From: Caenispirillum salinarum AK4
GTDB taxonomy: Bacteria > Pseudomonadota > Alphaproteobacteria > Rhodospirillales > Rhodospirillaceae
Assembly (NCBI RefSeq): GCF_000315795.1
Contig: NZ_ANHY01000007.1
Span: forward strand, 213,422-277,421
Length of the DNA: 64,000 nt
Direction of reading: 5' to 3'
A program made the translations under genes and the position numbers. The first letter of the stretch is position 1; each line of letters starts with the position of its first letter. The notes beneath the pieces were generated by a model that saw only the letters and a program-made list of their open reading frames with translations, made no database searches and had not been told where the DNA came from. Positions 15,674-23,903 of the stretch are shown here, in pieces.

Positions 15674-16086
15674 TGCACCGTCACCCCATCCTGCGCGCCG
15701 TCTCCAAGCTGCTGATCGCCCCGATCATGCTGTTCGCGCTCTATGTTCAGTTCCACGGTGACTACGGGCCGGGCGGCGGCTTCCAGGCCGGCGTCATCCT
15801 GGCCGTGGCGTTCATCCTCTATGCCCTGATGTTCGGCGTCGAGACCGCACGGCGCGTGGCACCCATGTGGATGCTGCGTTTCCTGACCGCCTTCGGCGTG
15901 CTGCTTTATGGCGGCACGGGTGTGGTCGGCATCCTGTTGGGCGGCGCCTTCCTCGACTACAACGTGTTGGCCGCAGACCCCAAGGCCGGCCAGCACATCG
16001 GCATCCTGCTGGTGGAAGGGGGCGTGGGCATCACCGTGGCCTCGGTCATGATCGTGCTGTTCTTCACGTTCGCGGGGCGCAAGTGA
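15670..16086 (+). CDS. mnhB: Mrp-type antiporter subunit B
   Basis: 138 residues, four hydrophobic helices. YVQFHGDYGPGGGFQAGVIL at about 25-44 is the diagnostic MnhB motif. The end of the protein, EGGVGITVASVMIVLFF, is also typical. Overlaps the DUF4040 gene by 4 bp; its stop shares a base with the mnhC start. Confidence 0.93.
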   Translation: MMHRHPILRAVSKLLIAPIMLFALYVQFHGDYGPGGGFQAGVILAVAFILYALMFGVETARRVAPMWMLRFLTAFGVLLYGGTGVVGILLGGAFLDYNVLAADPKAGQHIGILLVEGGVGITVASVMIVLFFTFAGRK

Positions 16087-16544
16087 TGGACAACCTGCTC
16101 CAAATCATCATCGACCACTACAACTACTGGATCGTCATCATTTTGATGATGATCGGGTTCTACGTGGTGATCGCGCGCGGCAACCTGGTCAAGAAGCTGG
16201 TGGGTCTGAACATCTTTCAGACAAGCGTCTTTCTGCTCTACATCAGCGTCGGCAACGTCATGGGCGGCACCGCGCCCATCCTTGTCAGCGAGGCCGCCGA
16301 GGCGCGCCCCGACGCCCAGGTGCTTTACACCAACCCGCTGACGAGCGTGCTGATCCTGACCGCCATCGTGGTCGGGGTGGCGACCACGTCGCTGGGCCTG
16401 GCGCTGGTGGTGCGCATCAAGGAAAGCTACGGGACCATGGAAGAGGACGAGATCATCGACATGGACCAGGCCGAGGACAAGGCCGAGCGGGACCGCCTGC
16501 GCGGGCCGACGCCGGAAGAGATCGCGGAGGGTCATCCGTCGTGA
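16086..16544 (+). CDS. mnhC: Mrp-type antiporter subunit C (NuoK-like)
   Basis: 152 residues with three helices related to NuoK/MrpC. GFYVVIARGNLVKKLVGLNIFQ and NPLTSVLILTAIVVGVATTS are the conserved blocks, the latter carrying the usual NPLTQALVLTAIVI-like motif. The last 35 residues form a charged cytoplasmic tail (EEDEIIDMDQAEDKAERDR). Coupled to mnhB and to mnhD (GTG overlap). Confidence 0.92.
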   Translation: MDNLLQIIIDHYNYWIVIILMMIGFYVVIARGNLVKKLVGLNIFQTSVFLLYISVGNVMGGTAPILVSEAAEARPDAQVLYTNPLTSVLILTAIVVGVATTSLGLALVVRIKESYGTMEEDEIIDMDQAEDKAERDRLRGPTPEEIAEGHPS

Positions 16545-18031
16545 CCCTTCTGCCCCACCTCGCCGCCCTCCAGGTCGTCATTCCCCTGCTCGCCGCCCCC
16601 ATTTGCATCATGCTTCGCCGCCCCGGGCTGGCCTGGGGTTTCGCGACGCTGGTGTCGCTGACCGATTTCGTAATTTCGCTCGGCCTGCTGTGGCAGGTAC
16701 AGACCGACGGCCCGTTCTCCTACGCCATCGGCAACTGGGCCGCGCCCTGGGGCATCGAATACCGCGTCGACGCCCTGGCGGCCTACATGCTGGTCATCAT
16801 CTCGGCCATGGGCGCGGCGGTCATGCTGTTCGCCCGGCGCTCCATCGAGGCCGAGATCGAGCACGCCCGCATCTACCTGTTCTATACCTGCTACCTGCTG
16901 TGCCTGACGGGCCTGCTGGGCATGGTGATCACGGGCGACGCCTTCAACCTGTTCGTCTTCCTGGAGATTTCGGCGCTTTCCAGCTACGCCATGATCGCAC
17001 TGGGGCGCGGCCGGCGGGCGCTGACGGCGGCCTATCACTACCTGATCCTGGGCACGGTGGGCGCGACCTTCTACGTCATCGGCGTCGGCCTCGTGTACTC
17101 CCTGACCGGCACCCTGAACATGGCCGACCTGTCGCGCCTGCTGCCCCAGGCCGCCGGTTACCGCACGCTTGAGGTCGCACTGGCCTTCATCACCGTCGGG
17201 GTGGCGCTGAAACTGGCCCTGTTCCCGTTGCACAAGTGGCTGCCGGATGCCTACTCCTATGCGCCGTCGGTGGTGTCGGCCTTCCTGGCGTCGACGGCCA
17301 CCAAGGTGGCGCTTTACGTCCTGATCCGGCTGTTCTTCACCGTCTTCGGCGCCAGCTACCTGACCGAGGGCATTCCGGTGGCCGAGGTGCTGCTGGTGAC
17401 TGCCATCGCCGCCATGTTCTCGGGCTCGGCCGTGGCCATCTGGCAGGCCGACCTCAAGCGCAGCCTGGCCTATTCCTCGGTCGCGCAGATCGGATACATG
17501 GTGCTGGGCGTGGCGCTGATTTCGGCCGCCGGCATGGCGGCGGGGCTGCTTCACCTGTTCAACCACGCACTGATGAAGGCGTGCCTGTTCCTGGCGCTGG
17601 GCGCGGTGTTCTACCGCCTGAAGTCGGTCAACATCCGCGACATGGAGGGCATCGCCCGCCAGATGCCGCTGACCATGGGCGCCTTCGTCGTCGGGGGGCT
17701 GAGCCTGATCGGCGTGCCGCTGACCGCCGGCTTCATTTCCAAGTGGTACCTCATGCTCGCAAGCTTCCAGGACGGCCGCTGGTGGCTGGCCGTACTCATC
17801 GTGCTGTCGAGCCTGCTGGCCGTGGTCTACGTTTGGCGGGTGGTGGAAGCCGCCTACCTGCGGCCCCGCCCGCACGGGGCGCCGGCCGTGCGCGAGGCCC
17901 CCATGAGCCTGCTCGCGCCTCTGTGGGGCTTGGCGCTCGCCAACATCTGGTTCGGCCTTGATACCAGCTACTCCTACGGCGCCGCGCAGTGGGCCGCCGA
18001 AGCGCTGTTCCGGGCGGGAGGCCTGCTATGA
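16541..18031 (+). CDS. mnhD: Mrp-type antiporter subunit D (NuoL/M/N-like)
   Basis: Proton-conducting transporter subunit of 496 residues with about 14 helices; start GTG 16541. Key residues known from NuoM/MrpD are present: Glu142 in FVFLEISALSSYA (TM5), Lys224 in LKLALFPLHKWLPDAY (TM7) and Lys255 in STATKVALYVL (TM8). The later region has the SSVAQIGYMVLG and LFNHALMKACLFL segments. It is the canonical antiporter-like module of this operon. Confidence 0.93.
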   Translation: MTLLPHLAALQVVIPLLAAPICIMLRRPGLAWGFATLVSLTDFVISLGLLWQVQTDGPFSYAIGNWAAPWGIEYRVDALAAYMLVIISAMGAAVMLFARRSIEAEIEHARIYLFYTCYLLCLTGLLGMVITGDAFNLFVFLEISALSSYAMIALGRGRRALTAAYHYLILGTVGATFYVIGVGLVYSLTGTLNMADLSRLLPQAAGYRTLEVALAFITVGVALKLALFPLHKWLPDAYSYAPSVVSAFLASTATKVALYVLIRLFFTVFGASYLTEGIPVAEVLLVTAIAAMFSGSAVAIWQADLKRSLAYSSVAQIGYMVLGVALISAAGMAAGLLHLFNHALMKACLFLALGAVFYRLKSVNIRDMEGIARQMPLTMGAFVVGGLSLIGVPLTAGFISKWYLMLASFQDGRWWLAVLIVLSSLLAVVYVWRVVEAAYLRPRPHGAPAVREAPMSLLAPLWGLALANIWFGLDTSYSYGAAQWAAEALFRAGGLL

Positions 18032-19521
18032 ACCCGCTGCTCTGGATGCTGGTGACGCCGCTGATTGGCGGCGTCGGGATCCTGCTCGCCAACCGTCAGC
18101 CCAACGCGCGTGAAGGCGTGACGATCCTGACGGCGGCCGCCCTGATCTGGCAGGTCTGGGGCCTGGCGCCCGAGGTGTTGGCCGGCGGCCGGCCGGAGGC
18201 GAGCTTCTTCGAGATCGTGCCCGGCATCGAGCTGGCCTTCCGGGTCGAGCCGCTGGGCATGTTGTTCGCGCTGGTGGCCTCGGGGTTGTGGATCATCGCC
18301 TCGGCCTATTCCATCGGCTACATGCGCGGCAACCACGAGAAGCACCAGACGCGCTTCTACCTGTTCTTCGCCGTGTCCATCGCCGCCACCATCGGCGTGG
18401 CGTTCTCGGCCAACCTGTTCACGTTGTTCGTCTTCTACGAGGCGCTGACGCTGGCGACCTATCCGCTGGTCACCCACGCGGGCTCCGCCAAGGCGCGCCA
18501 GGGCGGGCGCACGTACTTGGGCATCCTGATCGCCACCTCGATCGGGCTGCTGCTGACGGCCATAATCTGGACGTGGTGGGCGACCGGCACCACCGAGTTC
18601 ACCCCCGGCGGCATCCTGGGGCAGGAGATCGTGGGGCCGGAAGTCGGGCTGCTGCTGTTCCTGTTCATGTTCGGCATCGGCAAGGCGGCGCTCATGCCCA
18701 TCCACCGCTGGCTGCCGGCGGCCATGGTGGCGCCGACGCCGGTCTCGGCCCTGCTGCATGCCGTGGCGGTGGTGAAGGCGGGCGTGTTCTCGGTCATCAA
18801 GGTGATCGTCTACGTCTTCGGCTGGGAGAACCTGGCCGCCACCCCCAGCGCCGAGTGGCTGCTGTACGTGGCGGGCGGGACCATCGTCGTCGCCTCGCTG
18901 ATCGCCATGCGGCAGGACAACCTGAAGCGCCGGCTGGCGTATTCCACCGTCAGCCAGCTGTCCTACGTGACCATGGCCGCGGCCATCCTGGCGCCGTTGT
19001 CGCTGGTGGGCGCGGCCCTGCACATCGCCGCCCACGCGCTGGGCAAGATCACGCTGTTCTTCGCCGCCGGCGCCATCCACACCGCCGCCCACAAGGACTA
19101 TGTAAGCCAGCTGGACGGCATCGGCCGGCGCATGCCCTGGACCATGGGCGCCTTCGCCGTCGGGGCCCTGTCCATGATCGGCGTGCCGCCGACCGCCGGC
19201 TTCATCTCCAAGTGGTACATGCTGCTGGGCGCCTATGACGTGCAGGCGTGGTTCGCCGTCGGCGTCATCACGCTGTCGACGCTGCTGAACGCCGCCTACT
19301 TCCTGCCCATCGTCTATGCGGCCTTCTTCAAGCCGGAAAAGCCCGTGCACGCGGACGGGCACGCCCACACGCACCACAACCACGACTACAGCAACCACGG
19401 CGAGGCGCCCTGGCCCTCGGTCGTCGCCCTGACCCTGACGGCGGCGGGCACCGTGGCGCTGTTCTTCTTCGCCGAAATGCCGCTGGACCTGGCGCGCCAG
19501 ATGATCGAGGCCACGCCATGA
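18028..19521 (+). CDS. Second NuoL/M/N-like antiporter subunit (D')
   Basis: 497 residues; ATG 18028 overlaps the mnhD stop (ATGA). A paralogue of subunit D with all three key charged positions: Glu138 in LFVFYEALTLATYP, Lys219 in GKAALMPIHRWLP and Lys250 in AVAVVKAGVFSV. HAVAVVKAGVF is nearer the NuoL/MrpA style than MrpD. A loop near the C-terminus (residues 441-457) holds seven His in 17 residues, unusual for this family. It may stand in for the missing N-terminal half of MrpA. Confidence 0.88.
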   Translation: MNPLLWMLVTPLIGGVGILLANRQPNAREGVTILTAAALIWQVWGLAPEVLAGGRPEASFFEIVPGIELAFRVEPLGMLFALVASGLWIIASAYSIGYMRGNHEKHQTRFYLFFAVSIAATIGVAFSANLFTLFVFYEALTLATYPLVTHAGSAKARQGGRTYLGILIATSIGLLLTAIIWTWWATGTTEFTPGGILGQEIVGPEVGLLLFLFMFGIGKAALMPIHRWLPAAMVAPTPVSALLHAVAVVKAGVFSVIKVIVYVFGWENLAATPSAEWLLYVAGGTIVVASLIAMRQDNLKRRLAYSTVSQLSYVTMAAAILAPLSLVGAALHIAAHALGKITLFFAAGAIHTAAHKDYVSQLDGIGRRMPWTMGAFAVGALSMIGVPPTAGFISKWYMLLGAYDVQAWFAVGVITLSTLLNAAYFLPIVYAAFFKPEKPVHADGHAHTHHNHDYSNHGEAPWPSVVALTLTAAGTVALFFFAEMPLDLARQMIEATP

Positions 19522-19802
19522 GCAAGACGCCCGAAACCACCGGCCCGCGCAAGAGCCCAGGGCAGGAGGACAGCGGCGGCCTGTCGCTGCCGCCCCTGCC
19601 CTGGCTGATCGGCGCCGCTGTCGTGCTGGCCGTGCTGGTGGGCGCGGATGCCGTAATTGACTTCAAGCCGCACTTCGGCGTCGACGGCATCTTCGGTTTC
19701 CACGCCGCCTACGGCCTCCTGAGCGGCCTGTTCGTGGTGATCGTCGCCAAGATCGCCGGCATCTTCCTGAAGCGGACGGACACGTACTATGACGCAGATT
19801 AG
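19518..19802 (+). CDS. Small two-helix membrane protein of the Mrp-type operon
   Basis: 94 residues, not assigned to a named family by me. A polar, Pro-rich N-terminus (1-27) is followed by two hydrophobic helices: LPWLIGAAVVLAVLVGADAV (about 28-47) and YGLLSGLFVVIVAKIAGIF (about 66-84). The loop between has aromatic residues and DFKPHFGVDGIFGFH. It overlaps D' by 4 bp and D'' by 14 bp, so it is clearly part of the operon and probably an accessory subunit between the two antiporter modules. Confidence 0.8.
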   Translation: MSKTPETTGPRKSPGQEDSGGLSLPPLPWLIGAAVVLAVLVGADAVIDFKPHFGVDGIFGFHAAYGLLSGLFVVIVAKIAGIFLKRTDTYYDAD

Positions 19803-21489
19803 CGCCCTGGTGCCGCCCGGCGTCATCCTCATGATCGGCGGGCTCCTGCTGGCCCTGCTGCGCGGCGCACCCGCTGCCCGCGCCGTGATCCTGCCGCTGG
19901 CCCCGCTCGTGACCCTGTGGGCCGTCTGGCAGGTGCCGGACGCCGTGGTGATGTCGGCGGCCTTCCTGGACTACCGGCTGGACATCGTGGAGGGCGGCGC
20001 CCTATCGCGCCTGTTCGCCACCATCTTCGCCATCATGGCCTTCCTGGGCGGCCTCTATGCCATGAAGCGCGACAGCGTCATGGAACTGGCCGCCGCCTTC
20101 ATCTACGCCGGCGGCGCCGTCGGTGTCTGCTTTGCCGGCGACCTGGTGACGCTGTTCGTCTTCTGGGAGGTCATGGCCATCGCCTCGGCGACCGTCATCT
20201 GGGCCAACCGGACCGAGGGCTCCTTCGCCGCGGGCATGCGCTACCTGTTCATCCACCTGCTGGGCGGCGTGCTGCTCATGGCGGGCATCGCCGCCTGGGT
20301 GATGGAGACCGGCTCGCTGGAGCTGGAGGCCATGGCCCCAGCCGACGTCGCGACGTGGCTCATGCTGGCCGGCGTGCTGGTCAACGCCGGCGCGCCGCCG
20401 CTGTGGGCCTGGGTGGGCGACGCCTATCCCGAAGCCTCGTGGTCGGGCACGGTGTTCCTGTCCGCGTTCACCACCAAGACCGCCGTCTACGTGGTGCTGG
20501 TGCTGTTCCCGGGCGTGGCGCTGCTGACGTGGATCGGCCTGGCGATGATCGTCTACGGCATCATCTACGCGCTGCTGGACAACGACATTCGCCGCATCCT
20601 GGCGTATTCCATCGTCAACCAGGTCGGCTTCATGCTGGTCGCCGCGGGCATCGGCACGGAGATGGCCCTGAACGGCGCGGCGGCCCATGCCTTCGCACAC
20701 ATCATCTACAAGGCGCTGCTGCTGATGTCGGCCGGCGCGGTGCTCTACCAGACCGGCATCCGCAAGGCCACCGACCTGGGCGGGCTGGCGAAGACCATGC
20801 CCATCACCGCCATCTGCGGCATCATCGGCGCCTTTGCCATCGCCGGCTTCCCGGCCACCTCGGGCTATGTCAGCAAGTCGCTGATCACCACCGCCGCCGC
20901 CGACGCACACCTGGCCTGGGTGTGGTTCCCGCTGGAGACGGCGTCGGCGGCCACCTTCGTCTACCTGGGCCTGCGCTGGCCGTGGCTGATCTTCTTCGGC
21001 AAGAACAACAGCGGCCTGACGCCCAAGGACCCGCCGCCGACCATGACCGCCGCCATGGTGCTGACGGCCGTGCTGTGCATCGGCGTCGGCATCTGGCCGT
21101 CGGCGCTCTATGGCCTGCTGCCGGTTCCGCCGGACTACAGCCCCTACAGCGTCTACAAGGTGGTCCACCAGCTTCAGCTCCTGCTGTTCGCCGGGCTCGC
21201 GTTCTTCGCGCTGAAGCCCCTGCTGCGGCCCAAGCGCACCGTCACGCTGGACTTCGACTGGTTCTACCGCCGGTTCGGCACCTTCCTGGCCGCGGAGTTC
21301 GGGATGCGCGGCGTGCGCGCCGGCGGCAGCGTGCTCGACATCTTCCAGGGCGGCCTGCGCCGTTTCGTCACCTTCGTCGAGACCCACCACGGCCCCGGCG
21401 GCCTGCTGGCGCGCACCTGGGCGACCAGCACGGCGGTGTTCGGCGTGGTGCTGCTGCTGCTGATCTATCTGATCATCTATTTCGTCTAG
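19789..21489 (+). CDS. Third NuoL/M/N-like antiporter subunit (D'') lacking the TM7 lysine
   Basis: 566 residues. Same fold, with Glu127 in LFVFWEVMAIASA (TM5) and Lys230 in AFTTKTAVYVV (TM8), and NQVGFMLVAAGIG / HAFAHIIYKALLLMSAG later. The TM7 motif reads VNAGAPPLWAWVGDAY: aligned to subunit D, the essential Lys is Asn199 and the His is Trp206. The C-terminus (about 470-566) is longer than in MrpD, with a polar segment and one last helix. The ion path of this subunit may be altered or absent. Last gene of the operon; a hairpin follows. Confidence 0.87.
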   Translation: MTQISALVPPGVILMIGGLLLALLRGAPAARAVILPLAPLVTLWAVWQVPDAVVMSAAFLDYRLDIVEGGALSRLFATIFAIMAFLGGLYAMKRDSVMELAAAFIYAGGAVGVCFAGDLVTLFVFWEVMAIASATVIWANRTEGSFAAGMRYLFIHLLGGVLLMAGIAAWVMETGSLELEAMAPADVATWLMLAGVLVNAGAPPLWAWVGDAYPEASWSGTVFLSAFTTKTAVYVVLVLFPGVALLTWIGLAMIVYGIIYALLDNDIRRILAYSIVNQVGFMLVAAGIGTEMALNGAAAHAFAHIIYKALLLMSAGAVLYQTGIRKATDLGGLAKTMPITAICGIIGAFAIAGFPATSGYVSKSLITTAAADAHLAWVWFPLETASAATFVYLGLRWPWLIFFGKNNSGLTPKDPPPTMTAAMVLTAVLCIGVGIWPSALYGLLPVPPDYSPYSVYKVVHQLQLLLFAGLAFFALKPLLRPKRTVTLDFDWFYRRFGTFLAAEFGMRGVRAGGSVLDIFQGGLRRFVTFVETHHGPGGLLARTWATSTAVFGVVLLLLIYLIIYFV

Positions 21490-21522
21490 AAGGGCGGGCC
21501 GCCGCTCCTGCAAGACCCGACG

Positions 21523-21560
21523 ACAAGGCCGGAAAGCCGACGGTGGTTTTCCGGCCTTGT
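21523..21560. terminator. Long hairpin after the Mrp-type operon
   Basis: A 13-bp perfect stem (ACAAGGCCGGAAA at 21523-21535 with TTTCCGGCCTTGT at 21548-21560) and a 12-nt loop, 34 bp after the operon. No T-run follows, so it may end transcripts only inefficiently or protect the 3' end from decay. Confidence 0.55.
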
Positions 21561-21608
21561 GCTATCCATATGAGCGGCTGGAGATTTCCTCGACCTCGGG
21601 AGACCGCC

Positions 21609-22619
21609 GTGCTTCGACACCTCGTCCTGTCCGCCGCCGCGGTGCTTGCCGCCTCTGCCGTTGGCCCCGCCATGGCCGCCGATCCTCCGGGCGCGCCCTG
21701 GCAGTCGCCGCTGTTGCAGGACCACCCGCTGGTCGGCACCTTCGTGGAGGCCTCCACGGGCGTGACGCTGTCGGCCGAAGAGGCACTGTCGCGCGCCGCC
21801 GACGCGCGCTACCTGATCCTGGGGGAGCGCCACGACAACCCCGACCACCACGACCTCCAGGCCTGGGCGACAGAACAGGTGGTGGAGCGCAGCCGGCGGC
21901 CCGCCATCGTCTACGAGATGTTCGAGGCCGACGAGCAGGACGAGATCGACGCCTTCCTGGCCGGGGCTCCCGCCGACGCCGCCGGTCTGGGCGAGGCCGT
22001 GAACTGGGCGGAGTCCGGCTGGCCGGCATGGGAGCACTACCGCCCCATGGCCGATACCGCCGTCGCGCACGGGCTGCCCATCCTGGCCGGAAACCTGGCG
22101 CGCGACACCATCCGCGACATCGCCCGCCAGGGCCTGGACTCCCTGCCCGACGACCAGGTGAACCGGCTGGGCCTGCTGGAGGCCGACGAGCCCGCCATCC
22201 TGGCCGGCATGACCCGCGACGTGGACGAAGGCCACTGCAACCTCATGCCCGAAGACGCCATTGCGCCCATGGTCACCGTGCAGCGCGCCCGCGACGCCCG
22301 CATGGCCGCGACCATGGCGCAGGGGCTTGAGGCCGACGGCACCGATCAGGCCATTCTCATCACGGGCAACGGCCACGCGCGCACCGATCGCGGCGTGCCC
22401 TTGCGCCTGCGCCAGATGGATGTCGCGCCCGAGGACATTCTGGTGATCGCTCCCATGGAGGTGCGCGAGGGCATGACCACGGTCGCCGACTATGCCGAGG
22501 CCTGGGGCGGGGAGAGCTTCAACGCGCCGTTCGACATCCTGTACTTCACGCCGCGGCTGGACATGGTCGATCATTGCGAGGAACTCCGCGCCCGAATGGA
22601 GAAGAAGAAGGCGGAGTAG
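21609..22619 (+). CDS. ChaN family (haem-binding, Tiki-fold) exported protein
   Basis: 336 residues from GTG 21609, chosen because GGGAGA lies 5 nt upstream and because it gives a clean signal peptide (about 1-24, ending PAMAA). An ATG at 21570 lacks a ribosome site. The domain shows ARYLILGERHDNPDHHDLQ (about 70-88), YEMFEADEQDEID, GLPILAGNLARDTI and ILITGNGHARTDRGVP near 255. These match the haem-binding uptake ChaN-like family, where Tyr/His residues bind haem. In some bacteria these are lipoproteins tied to iron supply; no lipobox Cys is visible here. Confidence 0.85.
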   Translation: MLRHLVLSAAAVLAASAVGPAMAADPPGAPWQSPLLQDHPLVGTFVEASTGVTLSAEEALSRAADARYLILGERHDNPDHHDLQAWATEQVVERSRRPAIVYEMFEADEQDEIDAFLAGAPADAAGLGEAVNWAESGWPAWEHYRPMADTAVAHGLPILAGNLARDTIRDIARQGLDSLPDDQVNRLGLLEADEPAILAGMTRDVDEGHCNLMPEDAIAPMVTVQRARDARMAATMAQGLEADGTDQAILITGNGHARTDRGVPLRLRQMDVAPEDILVIAPMEVREGMTTVADYAEAWGGESFNAPFDILYFTPRLDMVDHCEELRARMEKKKAE

Positions 22620-22678
22620 CGCCCGCATACCACCTTGGTCTAAATTACCCCTTCCGATCAAACCGCCCGGAAGAGGTC

Positions 22679-23125
22679 ATGCCCATGGTGTTCCGCTCCC
22701 TCGCCCTCGCTGCCACCATCGCCTCCGCCGCCGTTGCGGTTCCCGACGCCCGTGCGGCGGACCCGGACTGCCACCGCGTCGCCCGCGGCGGCCAGACGGC
22801 GCGGGCGACTGTCTACTTCGACACCGGCAAGACCACGATCGCCGCCCACCACCGCAAGGAGCTGGAGCGCGTCGCATATGACGCCAAGTACCAGATCAAG
22901 GTCTGTCTCATCGGTCAGGCGGACCGCCAAGGCAACCCGGAGTACAACAAGCGCCTGGCGCTCAAGCGGGCGCAGGCGGTGCGGGCGCTGCTCATCGACT
23001 ATGGCGTTCCGGCGGGCGTGCTGGTGCCGGTGTCGGTCGGCGAGGCCTACGGCGCTTTCGGGGGCGACTACAAGGACGGGCAGGAGCGCCGCGTGGAGGT
23101 CCATTTCCCGCGGCGCTACGAGTGA
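22679..23125 (+). CDS. Small OmpA-like periplasmic protein
   Basis: 148 residues from ATG 22679 (GGAAGAGG precedes it). Signal peptide about 1-25, then a single OmpA C-terminal-like peptidoglycan-binding domain: VYFDTGKTTIAAHHRKEL, YNKRLALKRAQAVRALLIDYGVP and a final ERRVEVHFPRRY. The usual NRRVE motif is ERRVE. No beta-barrel is present, so it is a soluble or wall-bound periplasmic protein. It may share a transcript with the ChaN-like gene 59 bp upstream. Confidence 0.8.
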   Translation: MPMVFRSLALAATIASAAVAVPDARAADPDCHRVARGGQTARATVYFDTGKTTIAAHHRKELERVAYDAKYQIKVCLIGQADRQGNPEYNKRLALKRAQAVRALLIDYGVPAGVLVPVSVGEAYGAFGGDYKDGQERRVEVHFPRRYE

Positions 23126-23131
23126 TCGGCC

Positions 23132-23734
23132 CTACTCCTCGGTCCGGCCGCTGCCCAGCGAGCGCGGCATCCACTTGTGGACGTTCACCGGCCGGCCCTT
23201 GTGGCTGCGCATGACGCGCGGGCGCAGAACGTCGGTCAGCGCCGGGGCGGCGCCGGGCTCGCCCGCCTCACCGGCACCGGCCTCCGGCTTGCGGTCGGCA
23301 GCGCCCTTGCGGCCGTAGAAGTCCATCATGGACTTGAGCGTGATTTCCTCGCCCGGTCCGTTGGCGGCGATGGCGTCGCGGTAAGGGGCGTGGTTCTTGG
23401 TCAGCTTGGTCAGGTGCTCGGCGGAATGGGCGCCGAACTTGCGCCACACGCTGTCGAGAAGCTGCTTGGCGTCGTCGGGCACCCGGCGCGTTTCCACGTC
23501 GGGCCGGCCGTTTTCGAAGGCGCGGTAGATGGTGGGCTCCAGCGGCCCCATCTGGTCGGCCACGAAGGTCGCGGGCATCAGCTTGCGCCCCCGCGAAGCC
23601 ACGGCGAAGTACGCCTGCGCCAAATACAGAAGCCGGTGCAGCTTCTGCGGCTGGAGGTATTCGTTGTCGTCCAGCGCCCGGTCGAGCATCCAGAACGCTA
23701 CGTCGAACGACGAGTCGGCAGCGATACGCCTCAT
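23132..23734 (-). CDS. Panacea/DUF4065 (SocA-like) domain protein
   Basis: 200 residues from ATG 23734, preceded by GGAGG. Residues about 5-125 match the Panacea (formerly DUF4065) fold: YLQPQKLHRLLYLAQAYFAV, VADQMGPLEPTIYRAFE and DSVWRKFGAHSAEHLTKLTK. Known members include antitoxins and Caulobacter SocA, a proteolytic adaptor. The last 60 or so residues are low-complexity (PEAGAGEAGEPGAAP) and basic. No toxin-like gene adjoins it, so it may be a free-standing adaptor or orphan antitoxin. Convergent with the OmpA-like gene and divergent from ydbH. Confidence 0.75.
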   Translation of the reverse strand: MRRIAADSSFDVAFWMLDRALDDNEYLQPQKLHRLLYLAQAYFAVASRGRKLMPATFVADQMGPLEPTIYRAFENGRPDVETRRVPDDAKQLLDSVWRKFGAHSAEHLTKLTKNHAPYRDAIAANGPGEEITLKSMMDFYGRKGAADRKPEAGAGEAGEPGAAPALTDVLRPRVMRSHKGRPVNVHKWMPRSLGSGRTEE

Positions 23735-23903
23735 GGCGTGCCTCCGGAACCGATTGATCCTGATTGCGTTCCCAGGACAATAGACTGTCCACGCCGGGGC
23801 GCAAGACCCGCCGGTGCTTGACGACGGCGGCGCAGGCTCCGACTGTTGTCGAAACGGATGGGGCCTGCGTCTCCCATCCCTCTCGGGAGCCCGCCACCGT
23901 CCC

